The notes: generated by a model not told the origin, from the letters alone. A DNA stretch of 64,000 bases from Prillingera fragicola (GCA_002335605.1 BEDY01000010.1:248001-312000); one strand, 5' to 3'. Positions 1 to 12,565 are shown, numbered from the stretch's first letter. Translations and numbers: made by a program.

Positions 1-3000
1 CCGCGAGCGTGACTGGGGCGCCAACGACGAGGATGTGTTCCTCAACCGCGACCGCACGGAAATGTCGATCGAGTCGCAGCTCTCTCGCCCCATCATCGGC
101 TCGATCGAGTACGACTATGTCGAGCTGTTTGCCGCCGAAACAGGGGCCGACACGCCCAAGCCGTCGCCTGCACAGACAGGTGTGATTGATGCCGGTGTCG
201 AGCTGTTCTCTGCACTGTTTGCGCACCAGAACCTCGAGGGTCAGGTCCAGTCACTCGCGACACTGAGCAGTCATGTGCGTTCGTCCAAGCTTGAGCGCAA
301 CCCTGGACGTCGCCAGGCTGTCGTCGCCAACACGATGGAGGCACTGCGTCGATCGCTCGTGCAGGCCGATGGGGCTGGTGTCAAGGCGCGCCGCTCGCTC
401 GGCAGCCAGCAGGTCAGTGATCTTATCAAGTCGCTCCTCCAGGACTCTATTCTCGACCCCAACCCGTCTATCCGCGGCGCCGCGGCGCAAGCCATGGGAC
501 ACCTTTCTGGTCTCGCCGGCAGCAACTATCTGTCTTCACAGGTGCAGTGGCTCGTCGACCAAGTGGTCAACAACCGCGTGCCCGAGAGTCGTGCCGGTTG
601 TGCGACCGCGTTCGGGGCCATCTACAGCGGTGTCGGTGGTCTGTCTGGCGGACCGATTCTCAAGACCATTGTCAACATTCTCATGTCGCTTGCTACCGAC
701 CCACACCCCGTTGTGCACTTTTACGCTCTTGCTGCTCTCACGCAGATTGTCAACGCTGCAAACTTGTCGTACTCGACCTACGTGCAGACGACCCTCGGCA
801 TGATTGCCAACATTTACCTGCTCGAGACGCACGAGCCTGATGGCGGCTCGCTGGGCTCGGTCAACCTCCGTGGCGACCTGCCAGCGTACCAGGTCATCTG
901 CCGCCTGCTGCATGCTCTCATCGGCGTCCTCGGCCCCGAGCTCCAGGAGCCAGGCAAGGTGCGCTCGCTCGTTTTCCTGCTCGTGCACGAGTTCCGCGAG
1001 GAGACGGACGAGGGTCTCGCCGTCGAGGCCATCAAGTGCATCCAGCAGTTCCTCATGTTTGCGCCTACCGAGGTCGACGTGCCTAAGCTCGTCTCGGCAT
1101 TCAGGCAGTACCTGGCCTCGCCCCGCCGCCCCACCAAGGTGGCTGCCATCACTGCGCTGTACCAGATCGTGCAGCGTGATGCCGTGCTCATGTCCAAGGT
1201 CGGTGGTGATCAGCTGGTAGAGGAGCTGTTTGGCCTGCTTGACAATGACCCCAGCATCGAGGGCGTCAAGGCAGTCATCACCTCGTGGCTGCTACAGACC
1301 GCTGCCGCTCTGCCATCGGGCTGGATCGACTTGTGTCAGCGCATCATGACCCGCACGGCTGCTGCTGCCAAGGCTGCCCCTGTCGCCAAGGGCGGCGCAC
1401 CCGCGTTCATCGATGACGAGGGAGAGTCACTCGGTGCCAACACCAGCTCGACGACTGCGCTCAACTCGCGCTGGCGCACGCAAAAGTTTGCCCTTGCGTG
1501 TTTGCACAACATTGTTGTCGCGTCTGCCGAGTCAGGCCGCCCCGAGCATTTCAACCCTGTTCTTGCGCGGCAGCTCGGCGTCAATGCGCGTCACATGTTG
1601 TTTTCACGCGTGGGTGACCTCATCCGTATGGCGTTCTCGGCTTCCGCTGCGCTCGTGGAGGAGGTGCGCCTGCAAGGTCTGCTTGTCCTGCGCGACGTCA
1701 TTGAGCACTTTGCGAACTCACCTGATCCCGACTTTGAGGGTGCGCTTCTCCTCGAGCAGCACCAGGCCCCCATCGCTGCGGCGCTTACGCCCAGCTTTGG
1801 TAACGACTCGACACCCGAGGTGCTCGCGAGCGCCGTGCAGGTGTGCGCGGTGTTTGTGGGGTCGGGTGTCGTCAAGGAGGTGTCCCGCATGGGACGTATT
1901 CTGAAGCTCCTCACTGGTGCCCTCGAGCAGTGCAAGGACGGCGCGATGATGTCGCTCGGCGACGTGCAAGAGCTCTCGAGCTCTGCAGCTGTAATGCTCA
2001 AGATTTCCATCCTTGCCGCATGGGCCGAGCTCCAGGTCGCTTCGACCAAGCAGGCATACCTCGTCAAGGTCATTGAGCCTTATCGCTGGCTGCTCGCGCC
2101 TTTCTGGGTCGGTGCGCTGCGCGACTATGCCCAGCTCCGTACCGACCCCGAAATGGGTGCGGCCGCGAGCATGGACTATAGCTCTGGTCTTGGGCGTGAC
2201 GTCCTACTCCCATACTACGAAAAGTCTGTGCCCAAGCTCTTGCACGCTGTCGCCATTGGTCTCTCGGCCAACGACCCATTTGTTATTGGTGCGGTTGACG
2301 GTGCATCGTTCACCTCCAACTCGGTGCCGGCTGCTCCTGCCGAGATCCGCCCCGAGCCTGCGTCCAACTTTTACATTCTCTACGGTCTTGCATTCGAGTG
2401 CCTCACGCGCGCTCTCGGCTCGGACAAGGAAATGGCCCGCGTGTCGCTCACTGCGATGACCAGCCTTGTGCACCCTCAGCTTTGCGGCTCGACTGTGTTT
2501 GACGGTGCATTCTTTGACGAGCTGTGCACGGTGTGCTACCGAATTGCCCTCAGCGAGAGTGCCGCTGTCAAGGCCGACATGGTCGACCTCATGGCCTCGT
2601 TTGCGACAAGCCGCAAGGCCACTCGCCTGGACCCGGCCCAGGCCCGCCGTGCATTGGCCGTCGTCGCCTTTGTCCTGCGCCAGACCATCCCTACGCGTGA
2701 CGTCGCTTCGAGCTTTGCACACGCCGAGCGCGCACAGGACCGCGTGGCGTTCCTCAAGACTGCGTTTTCGGCGTTTGCACGTATTGTCGACACAATGGAG
2801 ACGAGCCAGCGTGCCGACCTGTGCGCTGTGGCAATCAATCTGTTTGCCGGTGAGGGTTTTCGGAGATCGGATCTCAGATCCGCTTGGACCATTGTGTTGT
2901 TGCTGACCAGAAGATCTCTTGGCTGACGAAACGCCAAACATGGACCTCGCTGGGGCATGTTTGCCGTCGCTCAAGCTCCTTATCGACCAGATTCTTGCGT

Positions 3001-3941
3001 CGCAGGTGCCCACTATTAATGCCACGAGCGACAGGGTGCTGCATGGCTTGGTTGGGGCCTGCCTCTCAAACGTGGATGACATGCGGTAAGTAGCCGAGGC
3101 TCGGAGCGGTGGTGTCTTCTGAGACACGCTAGTCGTCGTCACAGAATCACCTTTGCGTGTTACATGTGTGCACCCGAGTAGTGGCGCTGTGGCGTTTGTT
3201 TTATCCTGCGAACTGTGCTGATGTTATTCCAGGTCCCGAGTCAACCCTGTGGCCAACATCAAGATCAAGAACAACCTGTTGGCGCTTGTGCTCATCCTGA
3301 CGTCTCTGCCGCCGTCAGTGCGCGTGAGCAAACCGGTGATTGAGCAGACCGTTTCGGACATTGGCCGTTACCTTGGCGCTTCAGCCGAGCGGCCAGAGCT
3401 TGGCCTCACTCCGATCCACTGTGCCACCACGCTGCTCGTTGCGTCGCTGCGTGTCGTCCCTGGCACGAACAAGCCGTCCCCTGTGCTGCAGTACGCTGCC
3501 ATGTGCGTGCTGACCCCACTGGTAGGCTATGTCGCAGAGACGGTCGTTGCCGCTGCTTCTGCTGCACCGGACGCACCGGTGGCACTCGACGGCATTCGCG
3601 AGGTTATCCGCGGCCTTGTGGCGTGGTGCAACGGTCTGCCAGAGGACGTCAAGCCGCGAGGCTATGGCATTCTCGTGCCGACGCTGTGTCTGCTTCTCGA
3701 CCCGGCAAGCGAGACGGACGGGCATTCGGCACTGCACAGTCTCGCCACGACGACCCTCCTTGGCCTCGCCCAAGCCGGCGCCAAGGCGTTCAAGGACGCG
3801 ACCCAGGCCATGCCCGAAGGCGAGCGCGTGCAGCTCGAAAAGGCTGTGCGCGAGGCTGTCGGCGCCAAGGCTGCTGCGGCTGCTGCGCACAACGCCCCCG
3901 AGCGGCGCGCCGCGGCGGTAGAGCTCAAGAGCTTTGGATAG
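1..3941 (+). CDS. HEATR5/Laa1-like HEAT-repeat protein (5' partial)
   Basis: This is the C-terminal part, about 1,250 residues, of a large HEAT-repeat protein. The reading frame is already open at base 2, so the start lies upstream of the window. Exons are 1-2849, 2911-3085 and 3233-3941; removing the 61-nt and 147-nt GT-AG introns keeps the frame. The sequence is a run of helical repeats without catalytic motifs. It matches my memory of animal HEATR5A/B and yeast Laa1, for example the stretch around RSRVNPVANIKIKNNLL at 3231-3280 and the long block around the first 300 codons. Laa1/HEATR5 is known to bind the AP-1 clathrin adaptor and help recruit it to trans-Golgi and endosomal membranes. 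The last 40 residues are Ala-rich. The next gene is about 2 kb downstream on the same strand. Family assignment is by recall, with no search run. Confidence 0.85.
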
Positions 3942-6023
3942 TGCGTGAGATTGTGAGACGTGCGTGAGCACGCCGATCACTCGTGTCAGTAGTGGCCCCA
4001 CGCGCTGAGCGGCAATCTACCGCGGTGCTGCTCAATCCTGGAATGTGCTGCGGATGGCGCTGGAGTGCGAGTGCATGTGCGGAGAAGCAGTGGAATGGCG
4101 GCGTGGAGCGGAACTGCCTGGCCAGCCGGCAGAACTGAAGCACCGCCGGGGGTAATAGAGAAGGCGGACCCCATTGTGTTTATTTTTTGTCTTGCCCCAT
4201 TAGAAAGATCATGCAAAGTCACATCCGCATTACAAGAACGGCAAGTGGAGCTCCCGCCGAAGCGAGCACGACTCGGTCCGCGGCCCGAACTCGCCGGGCG
4301 GCAGCAACATGACCGGCTCATGTCAGCACGCTGTTCCTGTTCCTGCTGCACGCAGGCAAGGCTCGGTTACAGCCGCAGCAGCCTGCGCTACAAGCAGCAA
4401 ACGCCGCAGTGCCGGAACTTGATACCACCCGTGGCCGTGGGTTTATCCAGCTCGGCCCAGTGAGCGAGAAACGACCCGGCGGGGTCCGTGAAAGACGGCC
4501 CGGGCGCGGTCGTCGGCGCCTGCCGCTTCAGCTCGCGGTGCAGGGTCGGTGTGCGGGGTAACAAGAGGCAGAGCTGACATGTGGCGGCGGCGTCGAGGGT
4601 TTGTCAGGCTGTATTGTTTGTATTGTGATGATTGCTATTCGCTTTGCCCACGGCGTGGTGCTGATGTACGCGCCGTGTTGGAGGACGTTGTACGCGCCTC
4701 GCGTTTGTCTGCTGACATTGTGCACGAACGTATGCATACGAGCAACTCGGTCCCATGCAGCGTAGATGACGTAAAACGTACATGAGGAGATCCCATGACG
4801 CAGGCCAAGGACGCTACAACATGACAGTAGTGGGTGGTGCCTGTTTCCGCAGTCGATCAAGCTAAAGGCGGAAGAGCAGAGGAAAGAGAGCAGGCAGGAG
4901 AGCAGAGCAGAGGTCCAAGCGGTTTTCACGGCAGCGGGGGCACTAACCCAAAGGATGGCCATAAATGCTTCCGCGTGGTCGCTGATCCGGGGATGCAGGG
5001 TCTGTCGCGGGCGCATGCGGCATGCTTCCATTGTCGTGGCCAGCCGCGGCTGCCTGGCCTGGGTGCGGCCTGGGTGGTGGAATCGTATGGAAACAATCAC
5101 ATGAACACACTCCGCACGGACCGACGTGACTGGGAAGAGGAACGCGTACCCTGCCTGCCCGTTCATCTGCATGCGGCAACAGTGTCGTTCGCGTCAGTGT
5201 ACTCTTTTGCTTTCGCCAGGAGGAGCAACTAGATGGCGAGCAGCGTGACGTACCCACCGCCTCTAGCAGGCCAGGCCGCTGCAGACGGACGGACGGGCGG
5301 GATTGATCCGAGATTGGGCATGCGTGGGGCCGTGTGTCCCACATGTCGAGGTGGGGGCGTAAGGGAAGCAAGCGCCCGGAATGCTGGCGGCGGCGGCTGC
5401 GGCGGCGGTCGGCGCTCCTGCAGTGTAGAGGGCAGTAGAGTGGAGCTGCGAGGTGAGCGGCTGGCTCGCCCTCTGCGCTGCGTCGGTGAGGTCGCCGGGT
5501 GCAAGATAGGGATGTGCATGCAAGCTATTCACTTTTTTTTTCAGGTGGGCTCAGGGATCCTTTTGGGAGAGAGTGGATCGCGCACGGGTACGGCACGGCA
5601 CGAACCAGGGACATTTGGCTCACAGGGACAGTGCACCCTGCGCAAGGCCAAAGGAGCCGAGCCGCGAGCCGGGGCCCACCCACCAGCGAGCAGCAGCAGC
5701 GTCTCCTGCCTGCCTCTTACCCGCAACAGTCTGTATGCATGGGCATTGCTGCTACATGCTCTCTCTGCAGCAGCAGCAAGAGGCGTCGGGCCTGGCTAGC
5801 GTCGAAGGCTCTTGCCTCACTCGGATACCCGGCGCCTCTGCTGCCCCCCGCGTGCAGTTGACCGACGACTGATCAACCGATGGTATATAAACCGAGTCTT
5901 TCCCACCCCCCGCTGTATCTTGCACGCCCCTCTTTGCATTCTCATCCTCTCGCTCAAAGCTTTTAAAGCATCACGTCTGGTACCTACCACCAACAACAGT
6001 CTCTACTTTAAACCACCATCACA
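3942..6023. other. Intergenic region, about 2.1 kb, no supported gene
   Basis: This gap separates the HEATR5-like stop from the CFEM gene start. Several open frames exist, the longest on the minus strand at 4528-5172 (214 codons). None shows a recognisable domain or the short-intron architecture seen in real genes here. A T-rich stretch at 4179-4190 could belong to a 3' end. The right end holds a TATA box and a pyrimidine-rich leader for the CFEM gene. Confidence 0.5.
5884..5890 (+). promoter_or_regulatory. TATA box of the CFEM gene
   Basis: A consensus TATATAA lies 134 nt upstream of the CFEM start codon at 6024. It is followed by C/T-rich sequence ending in a good start context (ACCATCACAATG). 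Spacing fits a TATA-driven, strongly or inducibly expressed gene for a cell-surface protein. The role is inferred from position and consensus only. Confidence 0.6.
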
Positions 6024-6926
6024 ATGAAGTTCTTCGCTGTCGCCGCCGCCCTTGCCGTCGCCTCGACCGTCTCGGCCCAGTCGTGAGTGTCGCTTGCTTC
6101 CCAGTCTTGTACGATCATCGGCGAGTCCACGAGATGTGGTCTGTGCGCAGCAGAGGGACGTGCGGTTGAGTGCTCTTTGCACGCTGTCAGTGTCGTCTTT
6201 GTCGCTGCTGCCCATCGCGGGTCGGTCAATTCAGCCCATGTCGACGCAGCCAGCCATCCCGCTCTGCGTACTCCCCGCTGCTGCTGCAATCGGCTAGTGC
6301 TAGTCATTACCCGATCCACCAGCCATCCCCCCCCCCCCCCCCTGCCTGCCTCTCCCAGCCCATCCAGCTAACCACCCTGCAGCGTCACCATCGACGACAT
6401 TCCCGAGTGCATCCTCACCTGCGCCACCACTGCCGCCCAGGCCAACGGCTGCTCGGCCGTCACCGACATTGCATGCATCTGCTCGAGCCAGCCCTTCCAG
6501 CAGGCCACCATTGCCTGTGTCAACGAGAAGTGCACGGACGCCGAGAAGGGCATGGTCACCCAGTTCCAGACCGCCATCTGCAGTGGTGCCGGCGGCGCCA
6601 ACTCGACTGACACCGCCGCCGCCGCTTCGGGCACCGACTCTGCCGCTGTCTCGTCGGCCTCGTCGGCCATGTCGTCGGCTACCGCCTCGGCCTCGGGCGC
6701 CTCTGCCGCCTCTGGCTCGGGTACCGCCGCCGCCGGCACTGGCTCTTCCACCGGCGCCGTCGGCTCGGCCACTGGCGCCGTCGGCTCGGTCGTCGCCGGT
6801 GCCACCTCGGCCGTCGGCTCTGCCGCCGCCGCCGCCACCAGCAAGGCCGCTGGCAGCAATGCCAACAAGGTCACTGTCGGTGCCGGTGCCGTCGTCCTCG
6901 CCGTCATGGGTGCCGTCCTCGCCTAA
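6024..6926 (+). CDS. CFEM-domain secreted, GPI-anchored-type protein
   Basis: The gene has two exons, 6024-6082 and 6383-6926, joined across a 300-nt intron, and encodes about 200 residues. Residues 1-19 form a signal peptide ending in VSAQ. Residues 21-86 carry eight cysteines (29, 33, 43, 51, 53, 65, 70, 86) with the CFEM spacing and an aspartate at 48, the position that contacts haem iron in characterised CFEM proteins. A long Ser/Ala/Gly/Thr-rich stalk follows. The last 20 residues are hydrophobic after a small-residue region, as in a GPI-attachment signal. CFEM proteins sit at the fungal cell surface and act in haem/iron capture, adhesion or wall function. The one here cannot be assigned among these. 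Codon use in exon 2 is strongly GCC/TCG/GGC biased, which suggests high expression. Confidence 0.9.
6327..6342 (+). repeat. Poly-C tract inside CFEM intron
   Basis: Sixteen consecutive C residues sit in a C/T-rich stretch, about 40 nt before the 3' splice site of the CFEM intron. It may serve as a polypyrimidine tract. Its length is prone to sequencing or replication slippage. Confidence 0.8.
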
Positions 6927-8592
6927 GCGCGCAACCCTCTGAACATTCTTTAGCTCCCAGCATTGGTTGTTTGTCTGTTTATTGCACGCTGAAAGCCCCC
7001 CCACCCCTGTCGTTGTTTCTTTGGCCAAAGCGTTGCGTATTTTAGTTCGTAGCGTTGTTGGCACCGTTTGGTCGTAGTTGAGTACTATGATGCAGTAATT
7101 TGAGGCGTACCAAAGCAGCGCGAGCAGCAAGTCTTGCAAGGTGGCAGAGTCTATGGCAGACATGTGCTTGTACGGATAACGGAGCAGTGACGCACGTGTG
7201 ACGTCGAGCGTAGCATGTAGCGTGTAGCTGTAGCACCTTGACCACCTGCGCGCGCAATGAACGATCCACACTCGCAGACATGAATAGCACTACCGTCTTG
7301 GCACCATGCATATCCCTGTACAGCGTACGACACCCAGGGTGGTGCGGGCTGCCCGTGGGGTGGTGGGCACCAACCAGCGTACGCGCATTTCAGCTACTCG
7401 TCCTCTTTGCTACTCTTGCTTCTCCACCTTGTAATCTTATCTCTGATGATCTCTCGTGCAATCGTCTTATCAGCGCCAGGCCCGTAAACCTATGCTTAAA
7501 ACCAGCACGACAAGTTATACACTATTAGCACCTCACTTCCCACAGCCCCCTGAGCGCGCAGCGCACGCAGAGCACGCAGAGCACGCAACTTGTCTCCGTT
7601 GGCCGTCGTCAGGCGACTCGGCCACTTGTTGCACACCTGGGTTGCAGACTCCGTGCCCCTGGCTCCCAAGGTCTCTCCTGCCTTGCTGCCTTGCAGCCTT
7701 GCAGGCTAGCCAAAGTGACAACGGGGTGTATGGAGGATGGCGCAGTAGCACGCCATCCTGTGCGTCTCGCAACGTTTCCCTCGCCCACGTCCGCGGCCGC
7801 GCAGGTGTAATCTGCTGGGTGCTGCTGTCGGTCCCCGCGGTATGCCTCGGCCGCTGGCCTCTGGTACATGTTCTGGAACACCTGCTTGGTGGCTTGGGGC
7901 CAGTGGGGGCTATATAATCGCATGAGCGCCACCTCTTGGGCTTAATACGTGGCCCGTGGCCATCGCGCGGTGTCTGGGACCGCTTTAGTTGCTCGGCAGG
8001 TGTTGGTATGCCAGTCTGGCTGGTCTGGACGACTAGGCCTTGCGTGAAGAGGCGTGGCTGTGGCCGAGGAATGGCCAAGTGGCAGAGATATCATTCAGTG
8101 CTGCTGACTACTGTACACGGGTTGGAAGCAGGGAGCAGGGAGTCGGCTGCAGTACGATAGCCTACGAGGTGCTTGCAGCTTTGCAGTGCTACACTGATCA
8201 TGGGTTTATGGATATCAAACGGATGGCTTGACCCGTGTGTGTGGCAGTGAACCAATGACACCGACGCGCGAGGCTCACTTTCTCCAGTTGCTTCCAGTGC
8301 ATCCACGCCATCAGCGTGACCATCTGTTGCTCGCTGGCATGTCATGAAGCACTCAAAGGAGTGGATATTGCATCACAGCATCAGACTTGTCGTGACCACT
8401 ACCGGTTGTGTGCCTGCGCCGCAACCTCGGCAAAGTCACTGTCCACACTGTCCACAATCAGACCGTGTTGCTAACCCTTCTGCCTTGTCCTTTGCACATT
8501 CAATTACAACCTCTTGCATCCTTGCTTACTCACTGCATATTGCCTTGTGCTCATTACACTGTCAAAGCATCTGCAGAGCTCATCCACCCACG
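6927..8592. other. Intergenic region, about 1.7 kb
   Basis: This lies between the CFEM and DUF7918 genes. It holds short open frames only. A TATATAA at 7911-7917 has no clear gene within 600 nt on either side. A 107-codon minus-strand frame at 7609-7932 has no recognisable domain and is not called. Confidence 0.5.
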
Positions 8593-9768
8593 ATGAAACT
8601 GAGCGGTTTCTGGCGTGGCTGGGAGGTAGGACGCCGCACGACGCCAGTACTAATCCCCAGGTCTACCTCGAGCGCGACGACGAGACACCCTTTCGTTAGC
8701 CCTACTTACAAAAGCATAGCTAACTCCCAGCCGAGCACAGCGTCCTCAACTCGCCCCCCTCGAACAACTTTCACGGCCAAACGAGCTGCTACGCCGAGAC
8801 GGATGTCGGCAAGGTCAGTCCCACAGCCGTTTCCCTCGCTCGCTGACACACGGCAGACGTTCCGTGTGGTTGTCCGTCGACCAGACACCGGCCAAGCGGC
8901 CCAGACCTATTGTGAGATGGACGGCCACACGCTCCCTACCCGGCCGTTTCCCCCCGGCAAGCTCGTGAACCGCCGCCAGTCGGCTACGGTGTGCATGAAT
9001 GGCACAGTGGTCAATCACGACTTTACATTCGGGCGCCTCGTACGCTTTGCCTTTAGAATCATGCTGACGCACAGGAGACGTCCGAGGAGGGCGACGACCC
9101 AAGCTGCCTCCTCGGTGCGATCAAAGTGACCCTCGTCGCTGGCTCATTCCGCCCCCAGCCCCGCAGGCGCAGCCCGCGTGGCTCAGCACCTCTCCCGTCT
9201 GGTCCTATTGACGAAAAGTCGAAAAAGGTGCCTCCAACCCCACACCAAGGCTAACGACAGTGCCACCTCCTCGCCTCCCGCATCATGTACGCGTCCGCCA
9301 CGACAAGACTGACAACCCAGCGCTGGCGCCACGCGTAACCCGCGCAGCTCGTCGTCGCCACGGATATTCAACAAGTTTACCAAAACCCCCAATGTGCCAG
9401 AATACGTCTGCATCTTCCACGTATGCTCCTGCTCCCGCACGCACTGATAGCAGTACCGCACCCGTGCCATTCTGCAGGCGCAGGAGATCATCCCCCGCGA
9501 CAGCCAGCGCAACACCCACAGCCGGCGTGGGCGGGTATCTCTCACAGAGGCATGTCATTCCTGCTGGAATAAACTGACAAAACAGCCAATGAGGGGGAAA
9601 CGCGAGCGCAGCGCGTCGGGAGAGCTCATCGCGGAGAAACGCCAGCGGCGCACCAGGGAGGAGACGGCCGAGTCGGTGTTCGAGTCGTTTGAGATTACCG
9701 GCTCGCGGCCTGCTGCTGAGGCTCGGGAGATGTCCGTCCTGGCTGGGCGGCTTTTGCAGGTCATGTGA
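8593..9768 (+). CDS. DUF7918 domain protein, nine exons
   Basis: No long open frame marks this gene; it emerges only when short introns are removed. Proposed exons are 8593-8625, 8661-8694, 8731-8813, 8857-9039, 9075-9227, 9308-9334, 9376-9420, 9454-9534 and 9586-9768, giving 273 residues. Introns are 33-51 nt except one of 80 nt, with branch-like CTAAC/ACTAAT sites. The start MKLSGF, a central ETDVGKTFRVVVRR segment, LGAIKVTLVAG, and YRTRAILQAQEIIPR near residues 190-205 follow the pattern I recall for DUF7918, a fungal domain of unknown function. The C-terminal 60 residues are basic and charged. The junction after residue 184 is ambiguous: an acceptor at 9260 looks better as a splice site but breaks the frame, while 9307 keeps it. 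Function is unknown. Confidence 0.72.
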
Positions 9769-10482
9769 GGGGTTGTGGGGCGTTGAGGTTAGGTTTCGAG
9801 GAAAGGTCGTGTTGAGAGGGAGGAGCGAGGACATGGTCGCCAGCAGAAAGACGAGCCTTGAGCAGTGGCACTCTGAGGCTGATAATATGTACTACCCTTG
9901 GCGTAGGTTGTTTATATGAAGGTTGTGTCGCATGTGAATCCCACCTACATGAAGTCTGGATGCTCATGACCAATGTTACCACACATCAAAGACCATCCAC
10001 GGCGATTTCTGCTCAATTTTGCAACCATTTTTCAACCTTTTTCCTTTTCACAACCCTTTCCTTCACAAACGCGTTGCACCGGCGTACAAGCTCATCACCG
10101 TTGGCCTGGTGCATGCCCTTGCATGTCTCACACACCTGCAAAGGCCGTACTCGCCGACATGCGTGGGTGAGACAGCCTTGGGCATCTTGTCGCGACAGTG
10201 CTGACACACAATGGCTGCGCAGGCTGTAGTCTTCCTGTGGTTCTGCCCGAAACAATGGGACAGACATGCATACCCTCATGCACCAAACGGTGCAGAGATG
10301 ACAAAATGTATGGGTTCCGGGGTGATATGTTGCGGTGTGATATGGGTAATGAACGCAAGGTATCTCTGGTAAACACGTTTCTACGAGCTAGCGATACAGG
10401 ATGCTGATGCTATACAGATCTCTCTCCTCCTTCTACTCTTCTTGCCCCGGCCAGCAGGCAGCAGCAACCCGCTCCGCGGGGC
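9769..10482. other. Intergenic region between convergent genes
   Basis: About 0.7 kb separates the DUF7918 stop from the MFS transporter stop. It should contain both 3' UTRs. No coding or RNA feature was recognised. Confidence 0.5.
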
Positions 10483-12565
10483 TTAATGCGCCATGACGGC
10501 CCCACCACCCTTGGCCTCCCTCACACTAGGGAGGGCGAGGCTGCACAGCGCCGTGAGCACATACACGACCGTCGTCATGATGAGCGGCAGGTTCTCCGAC
10601 ACGGCGAGCAGGAACCCGGCGGCTACAGGTGCAATCACGCCGGCGAGACGCGACAGGGCCGCAGAGGTACCGCACGCCGTGCCGCGGATGGACGTGCCAA
10701 ATGTCTCGGGGGTCATGCCATACAGGACCGCGTACATTGCCGTTCCCGTGAGAGAGATGAACATGCTCGTGATGGTGACGGCGAGGGGGCGGCGGGCGCC
10801 GATGAACACAAACATGGACACAGCTGTTCCGAGGGTGCAAAGTGCCAGAGACCGTTTGCGTCCCAGTTGCGTTTGGATCATCCACGCGCCAATGATGGAG
10901 CCGGGGCAGCCGGCGACGGCGTACAGAACCATATCCTTGAGTGCGGCATAGATTGCGCCGTCGCCCGAGCCCTGGCGGCTCTCGAGCACGGCGGGAAGCC
11001 AGACGTTGAACATGGTGTAGGCAAACGCCATCGCCCCCCAGATGATCCACATGAGGATGACCGTTCGGCGCCATTTGGGGGAAAAGAGCTTGGCCATCTG
11101 CTTGCGCCAGTCGTGGACCCATGCGAGCTTTGCGCGCGGTTTGCGCAGCCCGCCCGAGCTGCGTCTGCGCCGTGGGTGGTGAGGGGAGATGGGTGACATG
11201 GGCGCGCCGGGAGTCACAGGTGACGTGGGTTCCATCAAGCGGGCCTCCTCTGGGTCGACGACGATGGCGCTTTCGGCGGGAGCGTTGTAGCGCACGTCTT
11301 CGTGGTCAATGTCCATTTCATGGTCGTTAAAGGTCGCGATGGCTTGGAGGGCGACGACGGCCTCGGACGAGCGGCCGGCGGCAGCGAGAAAGCGTGGTGA
11401 CTCGTGCAGACGGATCAGGATGAAGCGCGCCAGCGCGCAGAACAGGTTGATGCAGCCTAGCGCAAACAGTACCCGGCGCCACCCATCGTTGGCGCCGCCG
11501 GCAATGTCGCACGTGTCGTGAGCCGAGCAGCTGCGTCCAGGAAGCAGCAAAAACGCCGTCGCAGACGACAGCACGGCCCCGAAAGAGAAGAAGACGGACA
11601 AGAGCGTGAGGAGGTACTGCTTCGAGTGCGGTAGGTTCTCGAGAAACAGCGTTCCGTCCGTTGGCATCGAGCCACCCACTGCGGTGCCGAGGCAGAACAT
11701 CCACAAGCAGAGGACTGGAAAGGACGGCGAGAAGCTTGCCGCGATACCAAACAGCGCGGTCAGCAGCAGCGTCGCGTGGAACGGGAGCGCGCGGCCCATC
11801 AAGTCCGAGACCACCCCCCAGCCAACAGCGCCAATCATCATCTGCACAGTCAGCGAAGAACCACAGCAGCGAAGCCGAAGCCGGAGCCGACGCCGCGGGT
11901 CTCACGTCGTGCCGAAGCACGGCTCTGACCGTGACGTAGCGATCGCCGCACGCGTGCGACGCTACCCGGCTCCTGTTCAAGCAAGCACTCACCCCAGCCA
12001 TGGTACTAGCACTAAGCATGCCGACGACCTCGCTCCCGAGCCCCCAGTGGACTTTGACGCGCGGGAGAATGACAGCAATGCACTGGAGGGCAGAGTTGTC
12101 GCTCATCCAGCCGCAGCCGCAGAGCGCAAAGAGACGCCATTGGTATGCGCCTGGCGATGTCAGCGATGGCCTTATCTTGGGCGTAGAGAGGGCAAGAGGA
12201 GAGGGCAGAGGAGGATAAAGACTAGGCGTGTGGGTCTTGGGCGCGCAGCTTGCACAGTCGTAGCGACGTGGAGCAATGGCACAAGCAACCAAGCCACGCG
12301 CGACGCAGCAAGCAAGCAGCCCAGCCACGCGCCAGACTCAAACCTCATCCTCCCCCGCCCGCGGGCAGCCCACCTCGTCTAATCATGCACGACAGAGCAA
12401 GCACTCACCAAACCCCAAAATCTCCAGCGTCTCTTCCAACCCGCGTTCGTGCTCGTCGCGTTCCCGGCGATATGCCTCGACGCTGCTCGCTGCGCTGTCG
12501 CTGTCATGGCTGCTGCGGGGGGAGGAGGGCGTTGATGGTGTCGAGGGTGTATCTCGTGGGACCAT
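10483..12565 (-). CDS. MFS transporter, SV2/SVOP-like
   Basis: The gene has three exons on the minus strand: 12565-12409, 12150-11993 and 11841-10483. The introns are 258 and 151 nt, and the protein is about 557 residues. The cytosolic N-terminus is Ser/Pro-rich and leads into LEILGFG-AYQWRLF and GCGWMSDN, the start of TM1 in SV2-related transporters. The TM2-TM3 loop has GVVSDLMGR (major-facilitator motif A), and LHESPRFL follows TM6 (motif PESPR). A long, basic, Ser/Pro-rich loop of about 80 residues lies between TM6 and TM7. The second half holds six more hydrophobic segments. Such proteins move organic solutes, possibly sugars, carboxylates or vitamins, across the plasma membrane. The substrate cannot be read from sequence. 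The start codon was chosen because it gives a frame-consistent first exon joined to the conserved TM1 exon. The ABC transporter gene lies 286 nt upstream on the same strand. Confidence 0.87.

Noticed and set aside
4528..5172. 214-codon minus-strand open frame in the first intergenic gap
   Set aside because: No domain recognised, irregular composition, and no coherent splice context; likely chance.
7609..7932. 107-codon minus-strand frame next to a TATATAA at 7911
   Set aside because: The TATA-like element falls inside the frame rather than upstream, and the protein shows no known motif.
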